A DNA stretch of 64,000 nucleotides. Source: Lachnospiraceae bacterium. Its GTDB lineage: Bacteria; Bacillota; Clostridia; Lachnospirales; Lachnospiraceae. Positions 36,033-48,668 of this stretch are shown here, piece after piece. The DNA lies in assembly GCA_900770785.1 (NCBI GenBank), contig CAAGLJ010000224.1, positions 1 through 64,000 on the forward strand, written 5' to 3'. How positions within the stretch are numbered: the first letter of the stretch is position 1; the number at the start of each line of letters is the position of its first letter. The translations under genes were made by a program, and so were the position numbers. The notes beneath the pieces were generated by a model. That model was not told the origin of the DNA and searched no databases. It was given only the letters and a program-made list of their open reading frames with translations.

Positions 36033-37199
36033 ATGAGAAAAAAAATAAAATACCGACGGAGGCTCAGCCTGTTTATGGCGGCCACACTTTTTATCGTTGC
36101 TCTTCCCTTAGGACATGCCTATGCCAGCACCACGAAGGAAAAGCTGGAGCAGGCAGAGAAGGAAAACAAGGAGACGAAATCCCAGTTAAATCAGACCAAA
36201 GAGGATTTGGAAGATTTAAAGGAAGTAAAGGGGACACTGGAAGAGGAACTGGATGATTTGAATGTAAAGCTCACTCAGGTGAGCCATAACCTCAATGATT
36301 TGGAGCAGCAGATTGCAGATAAGGAAGAAGAGATTGCCATTACCACGGCCAATCTGGAAGAAGCGCGCCAGTCGGAAAGCGAACAGTATGAAAGCATGAA
36401 AGCTAGAATCCAGTTTATGTATGAGCGCAGTGATTATGCCCTGTTGGAAACCATATTTGCCTCCGGTTCTTTTGGTGAGGCTCTGAATAAAGCCGATTAT
36501 ATTGAGCAGATTACGGCCTATGACCGGATGAAGCTGGAGGAATTTGAGGCTACTCGAATCCGTATTGAGGAAGAAGAGGCAAAGCTGCAGAAGGAAAGGG
36601 CTGAGCTGGATGCACTGCGGGAAGAGGTGGCAGCAGAAAAGAAGCTGGTCAATACCTATGTGCAGCAGACGGCCTCCAGTATTTCCAGCTATTCCGGTCA
36701 GATATCCGATGCGGAGCAAAAGGTACTGGAGCAGGAAGCCAGAATTAAGGAGCAGGAGGCGAATATCACCTATCTGAAAAAGAAGCTGGCAGAAGAACAG
36801 GCTATGTCCAAATTGGCGGCCCAGTCCAGCTGGAGAGACATTTCAGAGGTGACTTTTGAAGAGGGAGACCGATATCTTCTGGCTAACCTGATTTACTGTG
36901 AAGCAGGAGGAGAGCCCTATGCAGGGCAGCTGGCAGTGGGAGCCGTAGTAATCAACCGGGTATTGAGCAGTGTTTATCCCAACAGCGTAGTGGAAGTAAT
37001 TTACCAGAAATCCCAGTTTTCTCCGGCAGGAAGCGGCAGACTGGCATTGGCTCTGGCAGAGAACAGAGCTACTGCAGCCTGTTATAAGGCAGCTGACGAA
37101 GCTATGGCAGGCCAGACTAACGTAGGAAACTGTGTATATTTCAGAACTCCTATACCTGGGCTTACCGGAATTTCCATTGGAAATCACATTTTTTACTGA
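36033..37199 (+). CDS. Secreted coiled-coil protein with SleB-type cell wall hydrolase domain
   Basis: The 388-residue protein has a signal peptide (basic KKIKYRRR, hydrophobic 13-24, AYAS near 28-31), a long coiled coil at about 32-260 similar to the PcsB/EnvC type, and a C-terminal Hydrolase_2 domain from about 275: LANLIYCEAGGEPYAGQLAVGAVVINRV, QFSPAGSGRL and GNHIFY. The Glu of YCEAGGE is the probable catalytic residue of the SleB lytic/hydrolase family. Similar domains open spore cortex, but the coiled coil suggests regulated wall cleavage in growing cells. It follows the dCMP deaminase gene by 21 bases and ends at a strong terminator. Confidence 0.9.
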   Translation: MRKKIKYRRRLSLFMAATLFIVALPLGHAYASTTKEKLEQAEKENKETKSQLNQTKEDLEDLKEVKGTLEEELDDLNVKLTQVSHNLNDLEQQIADKEEEIAITTANLEEARQSESEQYESMKARIQFMYERSDYALLETIFASGSFGEALNKADYIEQITAYDRMKLEEFEATRIRIEEEEAKLQKERAELDALREEVAAEKKLVNTYVQQTASSISSYSGQISDAEQKVLEQEARIKEQEANITYLKKKLAEEQAMSKLAAQSSWRDISEVTFEEGDRYLLANLIYCEAGGEPYAGQLAVGAVVINRVLSSVYPNSVVEVIYQKSQFSPAGSGRLALALAENRATAACYKAADEAMAGQTNVGNCVYFRTPIPGLTGISIGNHIFY

Positions 37200-37205
37200 T
37201 TTTTT

Positions 37206-37237
37206 AAGAGTCTGACACCTGTCAGACTCTTTTTTTC
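37206..37237 (+). terminator. Strong terminator before the ATP synthase operon
   Basis: AAGAGTCTGAC (37206-37216) pairs perfectly with GTCAGACTCTT (37221-37231), loop ACCT, followed by more T. The -35 element of the atp promoter begins directly after the T tract. Confidence 0.93.
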
Positions 37238-37265
37238 TTTACACTTTTCAGAAAAATGGTATAAT
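37238..37265 (+). promoter_or_regulatory. Sigma-A promoter of the atp operon
   Basis: TTTACA at 37238-37243 and TATAAT at 37260-37265, spacing 16. Predicted start near 37272, about 26 bases before the first start codon. Confidence 0.85.
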
Positions 37266-37297
37266 AAATAACAGTACAAAAAGAAAGGAAGCAGTAT

Positions 37298-37573
37298 GTG
37301 AAAAACAATAATAACAATGTATTTCGGTTATTGGCACTGTTTAATCAGTTTGCTGTTCATATGCTGGTTCCCATTTTTTTGTGTTCCTTTTTTGGATACT
37401 GGCTGGACCAGAAGCTGCAAACCAGTTTCCTCTTTGTTATTTTCTTTTTCCTTGGAGCGTTGGCGGGAGGGCGGAACGTCTTTTTGCTGGCAAGGAAAGT
37501 ATACGACAGTGATTCTACCAGACCTTCAGAAAGCTATGCTGCCAATCAAAAGAAGAAAAAGAAGAATAAGTAA
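37298..37573 (+). CDS. atpZ: AtpZ/AtpI-like small membrane protein of the ATP synthase operon
   Basis: The 91-residue protein has two hydrophobic helices (about 14-34 and 42-60) separated by FGYWLDQKLQT and a basic tail, the pattern of AtpZ/AtpQ-type proteins found first in Na+ or alkaliphile ATP synthase operons. Roles in c-ring assembly or Mg2+ uptake have been proposed for relatives. The start is GTG at 37298 after AAAGGAAG. An ATG two bases earlier (37296) is followed immediately by TGA, so it cannot encode a product. It is the first gene of the operon. Confidence 0.82.
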   Translation: MKNNNNNVFRLLALFNQFAVHMLVPIFLCSFFGYWLDQKLQTSFLFVIFFFLGALAGGRNVFLLARKVYDSDSTRPSESYAANQKKKKKNK

Positions 37574-37589
37574 AAGAAGGAGAGGGGAC

Positions 37590-37985
37590 ATGAAAAAAAT
37601 TTTTGCTACAAACGAAACATTAACTGAGATGATTTTGGGTATTCTTTTATTTGGAGGAATAATCTGGCTGGTTGGAATATGGTTCGTCTCCGGAAAGCTG
37701 CTTTTCAGCAGCGGTCTCTGGCTGGGAATCGTGATTGCCTGCCTGGCTGGCTGGCATATGGCCAGGACTCTGGACAGAGGGATGGAGCTGGGGACAGCAG
37801 CTACCAAATATATTGTATCTCAGAACATGCTTCGGTACCTGGGAATTGTGATTGTCTATGGTGTTATCTGTATAACAAAAGCAGGCGATCCGATTGCGGC
37901 ATTCATTGGAATTATGGGCCTGAAGGCAGGCGCGTATCTCCAGCCGCTTATTCATAAGGTAATGACTAAAGAAAAAAGGAGGTGA
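37590..37985 (+). CDS. atpI: ATP synthase subunit I-like protein
   Basis: A 131-residue membrane protein with four predicted helices (about 15-33, 39-55, 83-100 and 103-120). AtpI proteins help assemble the c-ring or its delivery to the membrane. The sequence is poorly conserved, as usual, so the call depends on size, topology and position directly before atpB. The frame is open upstream to 37317 in overlap with the preceding gene, but ATG 37590 follows GGAGAGGGG and begins the hydrophobic protein proper. Confidence 0.8.
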   Translation: MKKIFATNETLTEMILGILLFGGIIWLVGIWFVSGKLLFSSGLWLGIVIACLAGWHMARTLDRGMELGTAATKYIVSQNMLRYLGIVIVYGVICITKAGDPIAAFIGIMGLKAGAYLQPLIHKVMTKEKRR

Positions 37986-37989
37986 AATT

Positions 37990-39002
<1,013 letters not shown>

Positions 39003-39041
39003 GCCTTCCAGGGTTAAATTATAACGAAAGGAGGCACCAAC

Positions 39042-39605
39042 TTGAATACATTATTAAGTACCACCTGTGTACTTGCAGCTGCGGAAATGACTCCCAGATT
39101 ATTTGACCTGGATTTTCAGTTGTTGGCAGACTCCGTACTCACCATTATAGCCGTATTTGCTTTATTTCTGATTATGTCCTATTTTCTTTTCAATCCGGCA
39201 AGAGCCTTTTTGAAGAAAAGACAGGAAACAATTCAGACACAGCTGGAAGATGCCCAGAGCAATCAGGAAAAAGCAAAGGCGCTTCGTGAGGAGTATGAAG
39301 CTAAACTGAAAAATATCAATAAAGAAGCGGAAGAAATTTTAAGCGAAGCCAGAAAAAGAGGCCTTGCTAATGAAAACCGTATTGTTGCCGAGGCTAAAGC
39401 AGAGGCAGCTACTATTCTGGAGCGGGCAAGGCAGGAAGCTATTCTGGAGAAACAGAAAATGGCTGATGACGTGAAGAAGGAAATCGTTTCTGTAGCGGCA
39501 CTGATGGCAGGCAAGGTAGTAGCATCCTCTATGGATGTAACCATTCAGGACAGCCTTATTGATGAAACATTGAAAGAAATAGGTGACAGTACATGGCTAA
39601 GCTAA
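39042..39605 (+). CDS. atpF: F0F1 ATP synthase subunit b
   Basis: Subunit b is the peripheral stalk that holds the F1 head still. The 187-residue protein has one membrane helix at about 29-50 (VLTIIAVFALFLIMSYFLF) followed by NPARAFLKKRQETI and a long charged helix with heptads to about 150. The start is TTG at 39042, six bases after AAAGGAGGC; the next ATG would remove 15 residues. The end overlaps atpH by 13 bases. Confidence 0.93.
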   Translation: MNTLLSTTCVLAAAEMTPRLFDLDFQLLADSVLTIIAVFALFLIMSYFLFNPARAFLKKRQETIQTQLEDAQSNQEKAKALREEYEAKLKNINKEAEEILSEARKRGLANENRIVAEAKAEAATILERARQEAILEKQKMADDVKKEIVSVAALMAGKVVASSMDVTIQDSLIDETLKEIGDSTWLS

Positions 39606-40138
39606 TATCAAAAACGTATGGTGAGGCTTTGTTTGAACTGGCTGTAGAAGAAGCCTCTGCCGATGCTATGCTGGAAGAAATTACCGGCGTTAGACAGGTA
39701 TTGTGCGACAATCCGGATTATTTTCGCTTCTTAAATAATCCAAGAATCTCTGCTGAAGAAAAGGTGAATACCTCAGAAAATATTTTTTCCGGCAGAATCA
39801 GCAGGGAGCTGACAGGATTCTTGAAGGTGATTATTCTGAAAGGCAGATGTGATTCCCTGTTTGAGATATTGGATTATTTCATCTGTCGTATGAAAGAGTA
39901 TAAGGGGATAGGAGTTGCCTACGTAATTACCCCCCAGACTCTGAAAGAAGAAAAGAAAGAAGAAATCCGTAAGAAATTACTGAGTACTACTTCCTTTAAG
40001 GAAATGGAAATGCATTATGATATTAATCCCGATTTACTGGGAGGTATGCAGATTCGAATCGGCGACAGAGTTGTAGATAGCAGTATTCAGACAAAACTCA
40101 ACCAGTTACAGAAGGAACTGTTGGGCCTGCAGGTTTAG
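39593..40138 (+). CDS. atpH: F0F1 ATP synthase subunit delta
   Basis: The delta subunit (OSCP equivalent) fixes the peripheral stalk to the top of F1. The 181-residue protein shows ISKTYGEALFELA at the start, DNPDYFRFLNNPRISAEEK near 37-55, and a C-terminal domain with GVAYVITPQTLKEEKKEEIRKKL and INPDLLGGMQIRIGDRVVDSSIQTKLNQL, typical of the family. The start overlaps atpF, so translation should be coupled. Confidence 0.95.
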   Translation: MAKLISKTYGEALFELAVEEASADAMLEEITGVRQVLCDNPDYFRFLNNPRISAEEKVNTSENIFSGRISRELTGFLKVIILKGRCDSLFEILDYFICRMKEYKGIGVAYVITPQTLKEEKKEEIRKKLLSTTSFKEMEMHYDINPDLLGGMQIRIGDRVVDSSIQTKLNQLQKELLGLQV

Positions 40139-40171
40139 CAGACAAATTTCAAGTAACACAAAGGTAAATAA

Positions 40172-41698
<1,527 letters not shown>

Positions 41699-41714
41699 GA
41701 AAAGGTGATAGATT

Positions 41715-42569
41715 ATGGCTTCCATGAGAGACATAAAAAGGCGTAAGGGTAGCATACAAAGTACCCAGCAAATCACGAAGGCAATGAAACTGGTTTCCAC
41801 CGTTAAACTGCAAAGGGCAAAACAACGGGCAGAGCAGTCCCAGGCTTATTTTACCGGAATGTATCAGACAGTACAGAAGATGCTTGCCAAATCCGGCAAT
41901 ATAGATCATCCATATCTTAGGTCTACCGGTTCCGACAAGCAGCTGGTAATTATGATTACCTCTAATCGGGGGTTGGCAGGGGGCTATAATTCCAACGTTG
42001 TAAAGCTCATTACTCAGGGTGATTTTCAGAAAGAAAATCTTAAAATCACCACCATTGGTAAAAAAGGCAAGGATGCCATGGTAAGGATGAAATACGAGCT
42101 GGCAGGAGATTACTCCGATATTATTGAAGAGCCTACCTATCAGGATGCTATGGAGATTGCCAGAGAGGCTTTGGATATCTACAGCCGGGGAGAGGTTGGC
42201 GAAATTTACCTGGCCTATACCCATTTTAAAAATACAGTGGTTCATGAGCCTGTTTTAATGAAGCTGCTTCCTGTAGAAACAGCCGGTGCCAAGGTTCAGG
42301 AGGAAGATAATATTCCCATGAATTTTGAGCCCAAAGAGGAAGAAGCTCTGGCTTTGCTGATTCCCAAATATATCACCAGCCTGATTTATGGCGGGATGGT
42401 GGAGGCAGTAGCCAGTGAGAACGGTGCGAGAATGCAGGCAATGGATTCCGCAACCAGTAATGCAGAAGAAATGATCAGTGATTTGACCCTGTTGTATAAC
42501 CGGGCCCGTCAGGGTTCCATTACACAGGAATTAACCGAAATTATTGCCGGAGCACAAGCAATTTCTTAA
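41715..42569 (+). CDS. atpG: F0F1 ATP synthase subunit gamma
   Basis: Gamma is the central rotor shaft. The 284-residue protein starts with MASMRDIKRRKGSIQSTQQITKAMKLVSTVKL-type coiled coil, has ITSNRGLAGGYNSNVV near 77-92 and closes with the second coiled-coil strand ASENGARMQAMDSATSNAEEMISDL and LTEIIAGAQAI. It begins 16 bases after atpA. All family blocks are present. Confidence 0.97.
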   Translation: MASMRDIKRRKGSIQSTQQITKAMKLVSTVKLQRAKQRAEQSQAYFTGMYQTVQKMLAKSGNIDHPYLRSTGSDKQLVIMITSNRGLAGGYNSNVVKLITQGDFQKENLKITTIGKKGKDAMVRMKYELAGDYSDIIEEPTYQDAMEIAREALDIYSRGEVGEIYLAYTHFKNTVVHEPVLMKLLPVETAGAKVQEEDNIPMNFEPKEEEALALLIPKYITSLIYGGMVEAVASENGARMQAMDSATSNAEEMISDLTLLYNRARQGSITQELTEIIAGAQAIS

Positions 42570-42592
42570 ATTGCCTGTTGGCGATTTCGTAA

Positions 42593-44008
<1,416 letters not shown>

Positions 44009-44049
44009 TTAACGGCGTAAGTGTAGCTGGAAATGAGGGTTAAGGAAAA

Positions 44050-44451
44050 GTGGCAGACGAAAGAAATTTTGAATTGGAAATCATCACTCCTGACCGCGTG
44101 TTTTACAAAGACCAGGCAACTATGGTTGAGTTTAATACTACAGAGGGAGAAATTGGTGTCTATCGTAACCACATTCCCATGACGGTAATTTTAAAGCCGG
44201 GTGTGCTGACCATTACCGGAGAGGAGAAGAAAGAGGCCGCTTTACATGCAGGCTTTGCCACCATTCTGCAGGACAAGGTCACTATTATGGCAGAAACGGT
44301 AGAATGGCCCCACGAGATTGATCTTCATCGTGCTGAGGCTGCCAGAGAGCGGGCGGTAGAGCGCCTTCGGGAAGGAAAGAAAGAGACCGATATTGCCAGA
44401 GCAGAAACGGCATTACTTAGAGCGATGGCAAGAATTAATACAATTAAATAA
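44050..44451 (+). CDS. atpC: F0F1 ATP synthase subunit epsilon
   Basis: Epsilon caps the rotor and can inhibit ATP hydrolysis. The 133-residue protein starts with GTG after AAGGAAAA. The N-terminal beta-sandwich contains LEIITPDRVFYKDQATMVEFNTTEGEIGVYRNHIPMT, and the C-terminal helical hairpin runs from EIDLHRAEAARERAVERL to the end. Last gene of the operon, followed by a strong terminator. Confidence 0.95.
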   Translation: MADERNFELEIITPDRVFYKDQATMVEFNTTEGEIGVYRNHIPMTVILKPGVLTITGEEKKEAALHAGFATILQDKVTIMAETVEWPHEIDLHRAEAARERAVERLREGKKETDIARAETALLRAMARINTIK

Positions 44452-44465
44452 GTATGACTTTAAAG

Positions 44466-44494
44466 AAAAAGGCAGGTCGTTGACCTGTCTTTTT
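44466..44494 (+). terminator. Terminator of the atp operon
   Basis: AAAAAGGCAGGTC (44466-44478) pairs with GACCTGTCTTTTT (44482-44494), loop GTT, with one G-T pair; the T tract forms part of the outer stem. It is 15 bases after atpC. Confidence 0.9.
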
Positions 44495-44527
44495 GCATAT
44501 AATAAAAGAAAAAAGAGGAGCTATTTT

Positions 44528-44872
44528 ATGGATACAAGACCGCCCTTACCCTTTTTCATGACCTATCCTGAATTTATGCAGAATGCTTCTTCCACAGGCA
44601 AATTAGATGACAGAGATTATATGCGGCAGCTCTATCCTCTGGAGATAAGACAGTATCTTGCAGTTATCGTCAGAGTCCTGGATCAGATAGATTTTAGAGA
44701 AAACTATATTTATGATGAATATCCGGATCAGGTAACCCTGCTTAGATTGACAGAAACCATTCTTCGCCTTATTCCTGATACAAATCAAATTTCCAGAGAG
44801 GCACAGAGAAATTTATTGCAGCTGCTTCTTTGTGATGAAATCCTGAGACGTCGGGAAAATCATAATAATTTT
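44528..44872 (+). CDS. Small conserved-looking protein of unknown function
   Basis: A 114-residue soluble protein, with stop codon at 44873-44875, that I do not recognise. It begins MDTRPPLPFFMTYPEF and has a helical middle with MRQLYPLEIRQYLAVIVRVLDQID, then DEYPDQVTLLRLTETILRLI and a final charged helix LLQLLLCDEILRRREN. No signal peptide, membrane segment or metal motif is visible. AGAGGAG lies 13 bases upstream of the ATG, supporting translation from 44528; the open frame upstream overlaps atpC and its terminator. It sits before a methyltransferase gene. Confidence 0.72.
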
Positions 44873-44956
44873 TAGTTGTTTCTTAAGAAAAAAAAGATTA
44901 CACTAGATAGGAGAAAGGGATACAGGTATTCCTTTTGAAGCATGAGGAGATAAAAT

Positions 44957-46099
44957 ATGGAAGAAATCAGAACACTCTGTGAGGAATGTATTGGTGAAAA
45001 TCTGTACCAGATAATTATCAGCAAAGCAAAAAATCCGGATAGTTTCAGTAAGGTGAAGGTACGTCCTTTGCTTATGAAGGGAGAGCTGATGTATCAGGTC
45101 AGTGAGATTCATGGTACTCAGATTTTTCATATAAATCTACAGAAGGAAGAATTAATTGACAGGCTTACAGAGTATCTGTCCAAAGATTTTTTGCAGGCTG
45201 AAATCAGTACCTCCAGTCTGCAGGCTACCGTACTGATCAGTAAAAAGGGAAGAATAACCATTAAGAAAAAAAGGCAGCAGAAGGAAGATAAGATTGATTT
45301 ATCCCATAATAAGGTAAAAAACTATATTTTACAGGAAGGGATTCCAGTGCCCTTTCTGGTGGATTTAGGGATTCAGACGGCAGATGGTAAGGTGGTGAAA
45401 AGCCGCTACGATAAATTCAGGCAAATTAACCGCTATCTGGAATTTATTGCCGATATTATGCCCATACTCCCTACAGACAGACCGATCCGGATTATTGATT
45501 TTGGATGTGGAAAGTCCTACCTTACTTTTGCCTTATACTATTATATGAATATTCTGTGTAAACGGGATATTCGCGTAGTCGGACTGGATCTGAAGGAGAA
45601 GGTAATTGAGGATTGTAATCAGCTGGCAAAGAGGTATGGATACCAGCATCTTTCTTTTGTTGCAGGGGACGTAAGCCAATATAAGACTGAGAAGCAGGTG
45701 GATATGGTGGTAACGCTTCATGCCTGTGATACTGCTACGGACTACGCCTTGGAAAAGGCAGTAAAATGGGGGGCAGGAGTGATTCTGACTGTACCCTGCT
45801 GTCAGCATGAAGTGAATCTTCAGATACAAAATGAAATCTTGCAGCCTTTATTAAAATATGGTCTGCTTAAAGAAAGGATGTCGGCCCTGATTACCGATGG
45901 AATAAGGGCAAATCTTTTGGAGGAGCAGGGATATCAGGTGCAGGTGATGGAATTTATTGATATAGAGCATACGCCTAAGAATATTCTGATCAGGGCAGTG
46001 AAAGATTTTCGGGGAAAGAAAAGAAAGACTGGAATAGAAAATACAACAGAATTTTTAAGGGTAGAAAATACCCTGCAAAAGCTGTTTAAAGAGATGTAG
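44957..46099 (+). CDS. SAM-dependent methyltransferase, Trm13/METTL25-like
   Basis: The 380-residue protein has an N-terminal region of about 165 residues with no domain I can name (it includes a basic SKKGRITIKKKRQQK stretch), then a class I methyltransferase fold. SAM motif I is IIDFGCGKSYLTF at 179-191, motif II GLDLKEKVIEDC at 209-220, then LHACDTATDYAL at 254-265 and TVPCCQHE at 278-285. The CGKxYL, HxCxxATD and CCxHE set resembles eukaryotic Trm13 and METTL25 and bacterial relatives. The substrate is unknown; RNA is plausible from the basic N-terminal part. The next gene starts 11 bases later. Confidence 0.85.
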   Translation: MEEIRTLCEECIGENLYQIIISKAKNPDSFSKVKVRPLLMKGELMYQVSEIHGTQIFHINLQKEELIDRLTEYLSKDFLQAEISTSSLQATVLISKKGRITIKKKRQQKEDKIDLSHNKVKNYILQEGIPVPFLVDLGIQTADGKVVKSRYDKFRQINRYLEFIADIMPILPTDRPIRIIDFGCGKSYLTFALYYYMNILCKRDIRVVGLDLKEKVIEDCNQLAKRYGYQHLSFVAGDVSQYKTEKQVDMVVTLHACDTATDYALEKAVKWGAGVILTVPCCQHEVNLQIQNEILQPLLKYGLLKERMSALITDGIRANLLEEQGYQVQVMEFIDIEHTPKNILIRAVKDFRGKKRKTGIENTTEFLRVENTLQKLFKEM

Positions 46100-46110
46100 A
46101 AGAGGAAAAG

Positions 46111-48639
46111 ATGAAAAAAGCACTGGTAAAAAAGGCAGTTGCTGTGGGGATATTTGTGGTTGCCCTGCTGATCATAGATGCCTTAATGAATAAGAAGAAT
46201 GCAGATATTGCTGCGGAAATGAAGCCGGCCACACTGCCGGTAGTATCCGTTTGGCTGGGGGAATATAAAGTAAATACGATGTATGGATATGCCACAAAAC
46301 AAAAGGAGGCATATACTAAGGACAGCCTTACTCCGGTGGCGGAGGACAGAAACATTTCTCTGGTAATCGATACTTTTCAAAATAAGGTGGACAGTATTGC
46401 TTATGAGGTGAGAAGTGCCGATGGAGAACGACTTATTGAGGGCAGTGAAATTACGGACTACCAAAAGCAGGGTGGAGAAATCCGTTTTTCTCTACAGCTT
46501 AAAGATTTAATCGAAGAGAATCGGGAGTATTCCTTTGTAACCATTCTTACTATGGAGGATGGAAGCAAAGGCTATTATTATGCCAGATTTATCCAGAACG
46601 GAGAATATCAGCAGGCGGCAAAGCTGGATTTTATTACCTGGTTTCATGATATCATTTATGGTGGAGGAGACGGGCAGGAGCTTCGGCAGTATTTAGAGTC
46701 TAATTCTCAGGGAGATAACACTACCTTCCATAAGGTAAATATTCACAGCAGCTTAAAGCAGGTGATGTGGGGGGGAATGCAAATTGAAAAGATAGACGAG
46801 CCAACCATACTTATCCGGGATATTTCTGCCCAGACCATGAGTGCCGTTATGCGTTATACGGTAAAGACCGGAAGCGGAAAGAACATTGACTATTATTACG
46901 TGGAGGAATATTACCGCATAAGACATACTCCTAATAGGATGTATCTTCTGGATTATGAGAGAACTATGGATGAATATTTTGCGGGAGACAGCTCATCCTT
47001 TGCAGAGGACAGGATTCAGCTGGGAATTACGTCCTGGGATTTTCCTTTGAGGGAAACGGAGGGAGGAAAAATATTATCCTTTGTAAAAAATAACAGGCTC
47101 TTTTTATATAATACGGTGGAAAATAAACTTTCTCAGATTTTTTCCTTCTATGATAAAGGGAATTTCGATATCAGAACCACAAACCGGAATTTTACCATTA
47201 AAATCCTGAACATGGAAGATGGCGGAAATCTGACTTTTATGGTGGCAGGGTACATGAACCGGGGAACCTATGAGGGGAGAGTGGGTATAGCCGTTTACTA
47301 TTACAACAGCGTGGCTAATCTGGTTGAAGAGCAGGCTTTTATTCCCTATGGAAAAGCCCCTGGGATGTTGATTAAGGAAGTGGACAGCATCAGCTATCTG
47401 AATAAAGATAATCATTTTTTTCTGCTGATAGGGGGCAATCTATATGACATTAATCTGGAAAACAAGTCTTATCAGATTATTGTTTCCGGTCTGACAGAAG
47501 AGACCTATCAGGTATCCAATTCTCAGAGAATGATAGCCTGGTTAAAGGAAAATCAGCCTTATGGAAGTACCACTCTGGTATGGATGAATTTGAGCAATGG
47601 CGAGCTTATTGAGATAGAAGCCAGGGATAAGGAACGAATATCAGCTCTGGGATTTATGGAGGAGGATCTGGTTTATGGACTGGTGAAGGAGGAGGACATC
47701 CTGACCGATTCCAGCGGAAGGACTCTTTTTCCTATGGGAACGGTAAAGATTCAGAGCCAGGAAGGCAAGGTTTTAAAGACATATGATAAAGAGGGAGTAT
47801 ATGTAGTAGGATGCCAGATTGAAAATAATCAGATTACCTTAAATCGTGTAAAAAAAATGGAGGATGGAAGCTATCAGGGAATTGAGGATGATCAGATTGC
47901 CAGCAATAATACGGGGGAGGGTGAAGTAAACCAGATTAACAGAGTGGCAGTGGAGATTTATGGAACGATTGTGCAGATTCTTTTAAAGAATCAGGTAGAA
48001 GCCAGAAGTCTGAAGGTATTGACCCCAAAAGAGGTTATTTTTGAGGGAGGAAGAGAGGTGAATCTTCAACCCGAATACGAAACTCCTTTATATTATGTAT
48101 ATGGTCCCTATGGGGTGGAGCATATCTGTTCCTCTTCTGCCCAGGCCGTTATGCGGGCCTATGAAATTTCCGGGTCTGTGGTTGACAGCAGGGGAAGCTA
48201 TGTATGGAAAAAGGGGACGATTTTTACCAGGAATCAGATTATGGCTATACAAGGGGAAAAAAGCAGTGAGGAAAAAACTTCTCTGGCAGTATGTCTGGAT
48301 ACCATTTTACAGCTGGAAGGGATTTCACGCCTGACTCAGCCTATGCTGGAGCGGGGAGAGGATGCCTTTAGTATTTTGGAACAAAGTCTGCGGCAGGCCA
48401 GGATTTTGGATTTGACCGGCTGTACCCTGGATACGGTACTCTATTATGTGGATCAGGATATACCTGTGCTGGCTCTTGTGAATCAGGAAGCAATGCTGGT
48501 TATTGGCTTTAATGAACAGAATATAGTACTGATGGATCCATCAACGGGTACGGTTTACAAAAAAGGAATGAACGATTCCCGAAGCATGTTTGAAGAAAGC
48601 GGAAATCGATTTATCACTTATATTCGTGACAATACTTGA
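46111..48639 (+). CDS. Large membrane-anchored protein with degenerate C39-like C-terminal domain
   Basis: The 842-residue protein has one N-terminal membrane anchor (about 7-26), then a large extracellular region with two parts: a beta-rich domain with YYYARFIQNGEYQQAAKLDFITWFHD near 154 and a repetitive, propeller-like stretch at about 290-640 (LGGNLYDINLENKSYQI and similar strands). The last 140 residues resemble a C39-like peptidase: KTSLAVCLDTILQLEG at 722 stands where CGPTSL would be, and EAMLVIGFNEQNIVLMDPSTG near 793-813 where GHxVVVxGYD is usual. The catalytic Cys and His are both replaced, so the domain may bind rather than cut. Function unknown; it probably acts at the cell surface. 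Confidence 0.8.
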   Translation: MKKALVKKAVAVGIFVVALLIIDALMNKKNADIAAEMKPATLPVVSVWLGEYKVNTMYGYATKQKEAYTKDSLTPVAEDRNISLVIDTFQNKVDSIAYEVRSADGERLIEGSEITDYQKQGGEIRFSLQLKDLIEENREYSFVTILTMEDGSKGYYYARFIQNGEYQQAAKLDFITWFHDIIYGGGDGQELRQYLESNSQGDNTTFHKVNIHSSLKQVMWGGMQIEKIDEPTILIRDISAQTMSAVMRYTVKTGSGKNIDYYYVEEYYRIRHTPNRMYLLDYERTMDEYFAGDSSSFAEDRIQLGITSWDFPLRETEGGKILSFVKNNRLFLYNTVENKLSQIFSFYDKGNFDIRTTNRNFTIKILNMEDGGNLTFMVAGYMNRGTYEGRVGIAVYYYNSVANLVEEQAFIPYGKAPGMLIKEVDSISYLNKDNHFFLLIGGNLYDINLENKSYQIIVSGLTEETYQVSNSQRMIAWLKENQPYGSTTLVWMNLSNGELIEIEARDKERISALGFMEEDLVYGLVKEEDILTDSSGRTLFPMGTVKIQSQEGKVLKTYDKEGVYVVGCQIENNQITLNRVKKMEDGSYQGIEDDQIASNNTGEGEVNQINRVAVEIYGTIVQILLKNQVEARSLKVLTPKEVIFEGGREVNLQPEYETPLYYVYGPYGVEHICSSSAQAVMRAYEISGSVVDSRGSYVWKKGTIFTRNQIMAIQGEKSSEEKTSLAVCLDTILQLEGISRLTQPMLERGEDAFSILEQSLRQARILDLTGCTLDTVLYYVDQDIPVLALVNQEAMLVIGFNEQNIVLMDPSTGTVYKKGMNDSRSMFEESGNRFITYIRDNT

Positions 48640-48663
48640 TTTTTGAAGAAGATATATTATAAT
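48636..48663 (+). promoter_or_regulatory. Sigma-A promoter of queT
   Basis: TTGATT at 48636-48641, overlapping the preceding stop codon, and TATAAT at 48658-48663, spacing 16. The start would be near 48670, exactly at the first base pair of the leader hairpin. Confidence 0.75.
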
Positions 48664-48668
48664 AATAT

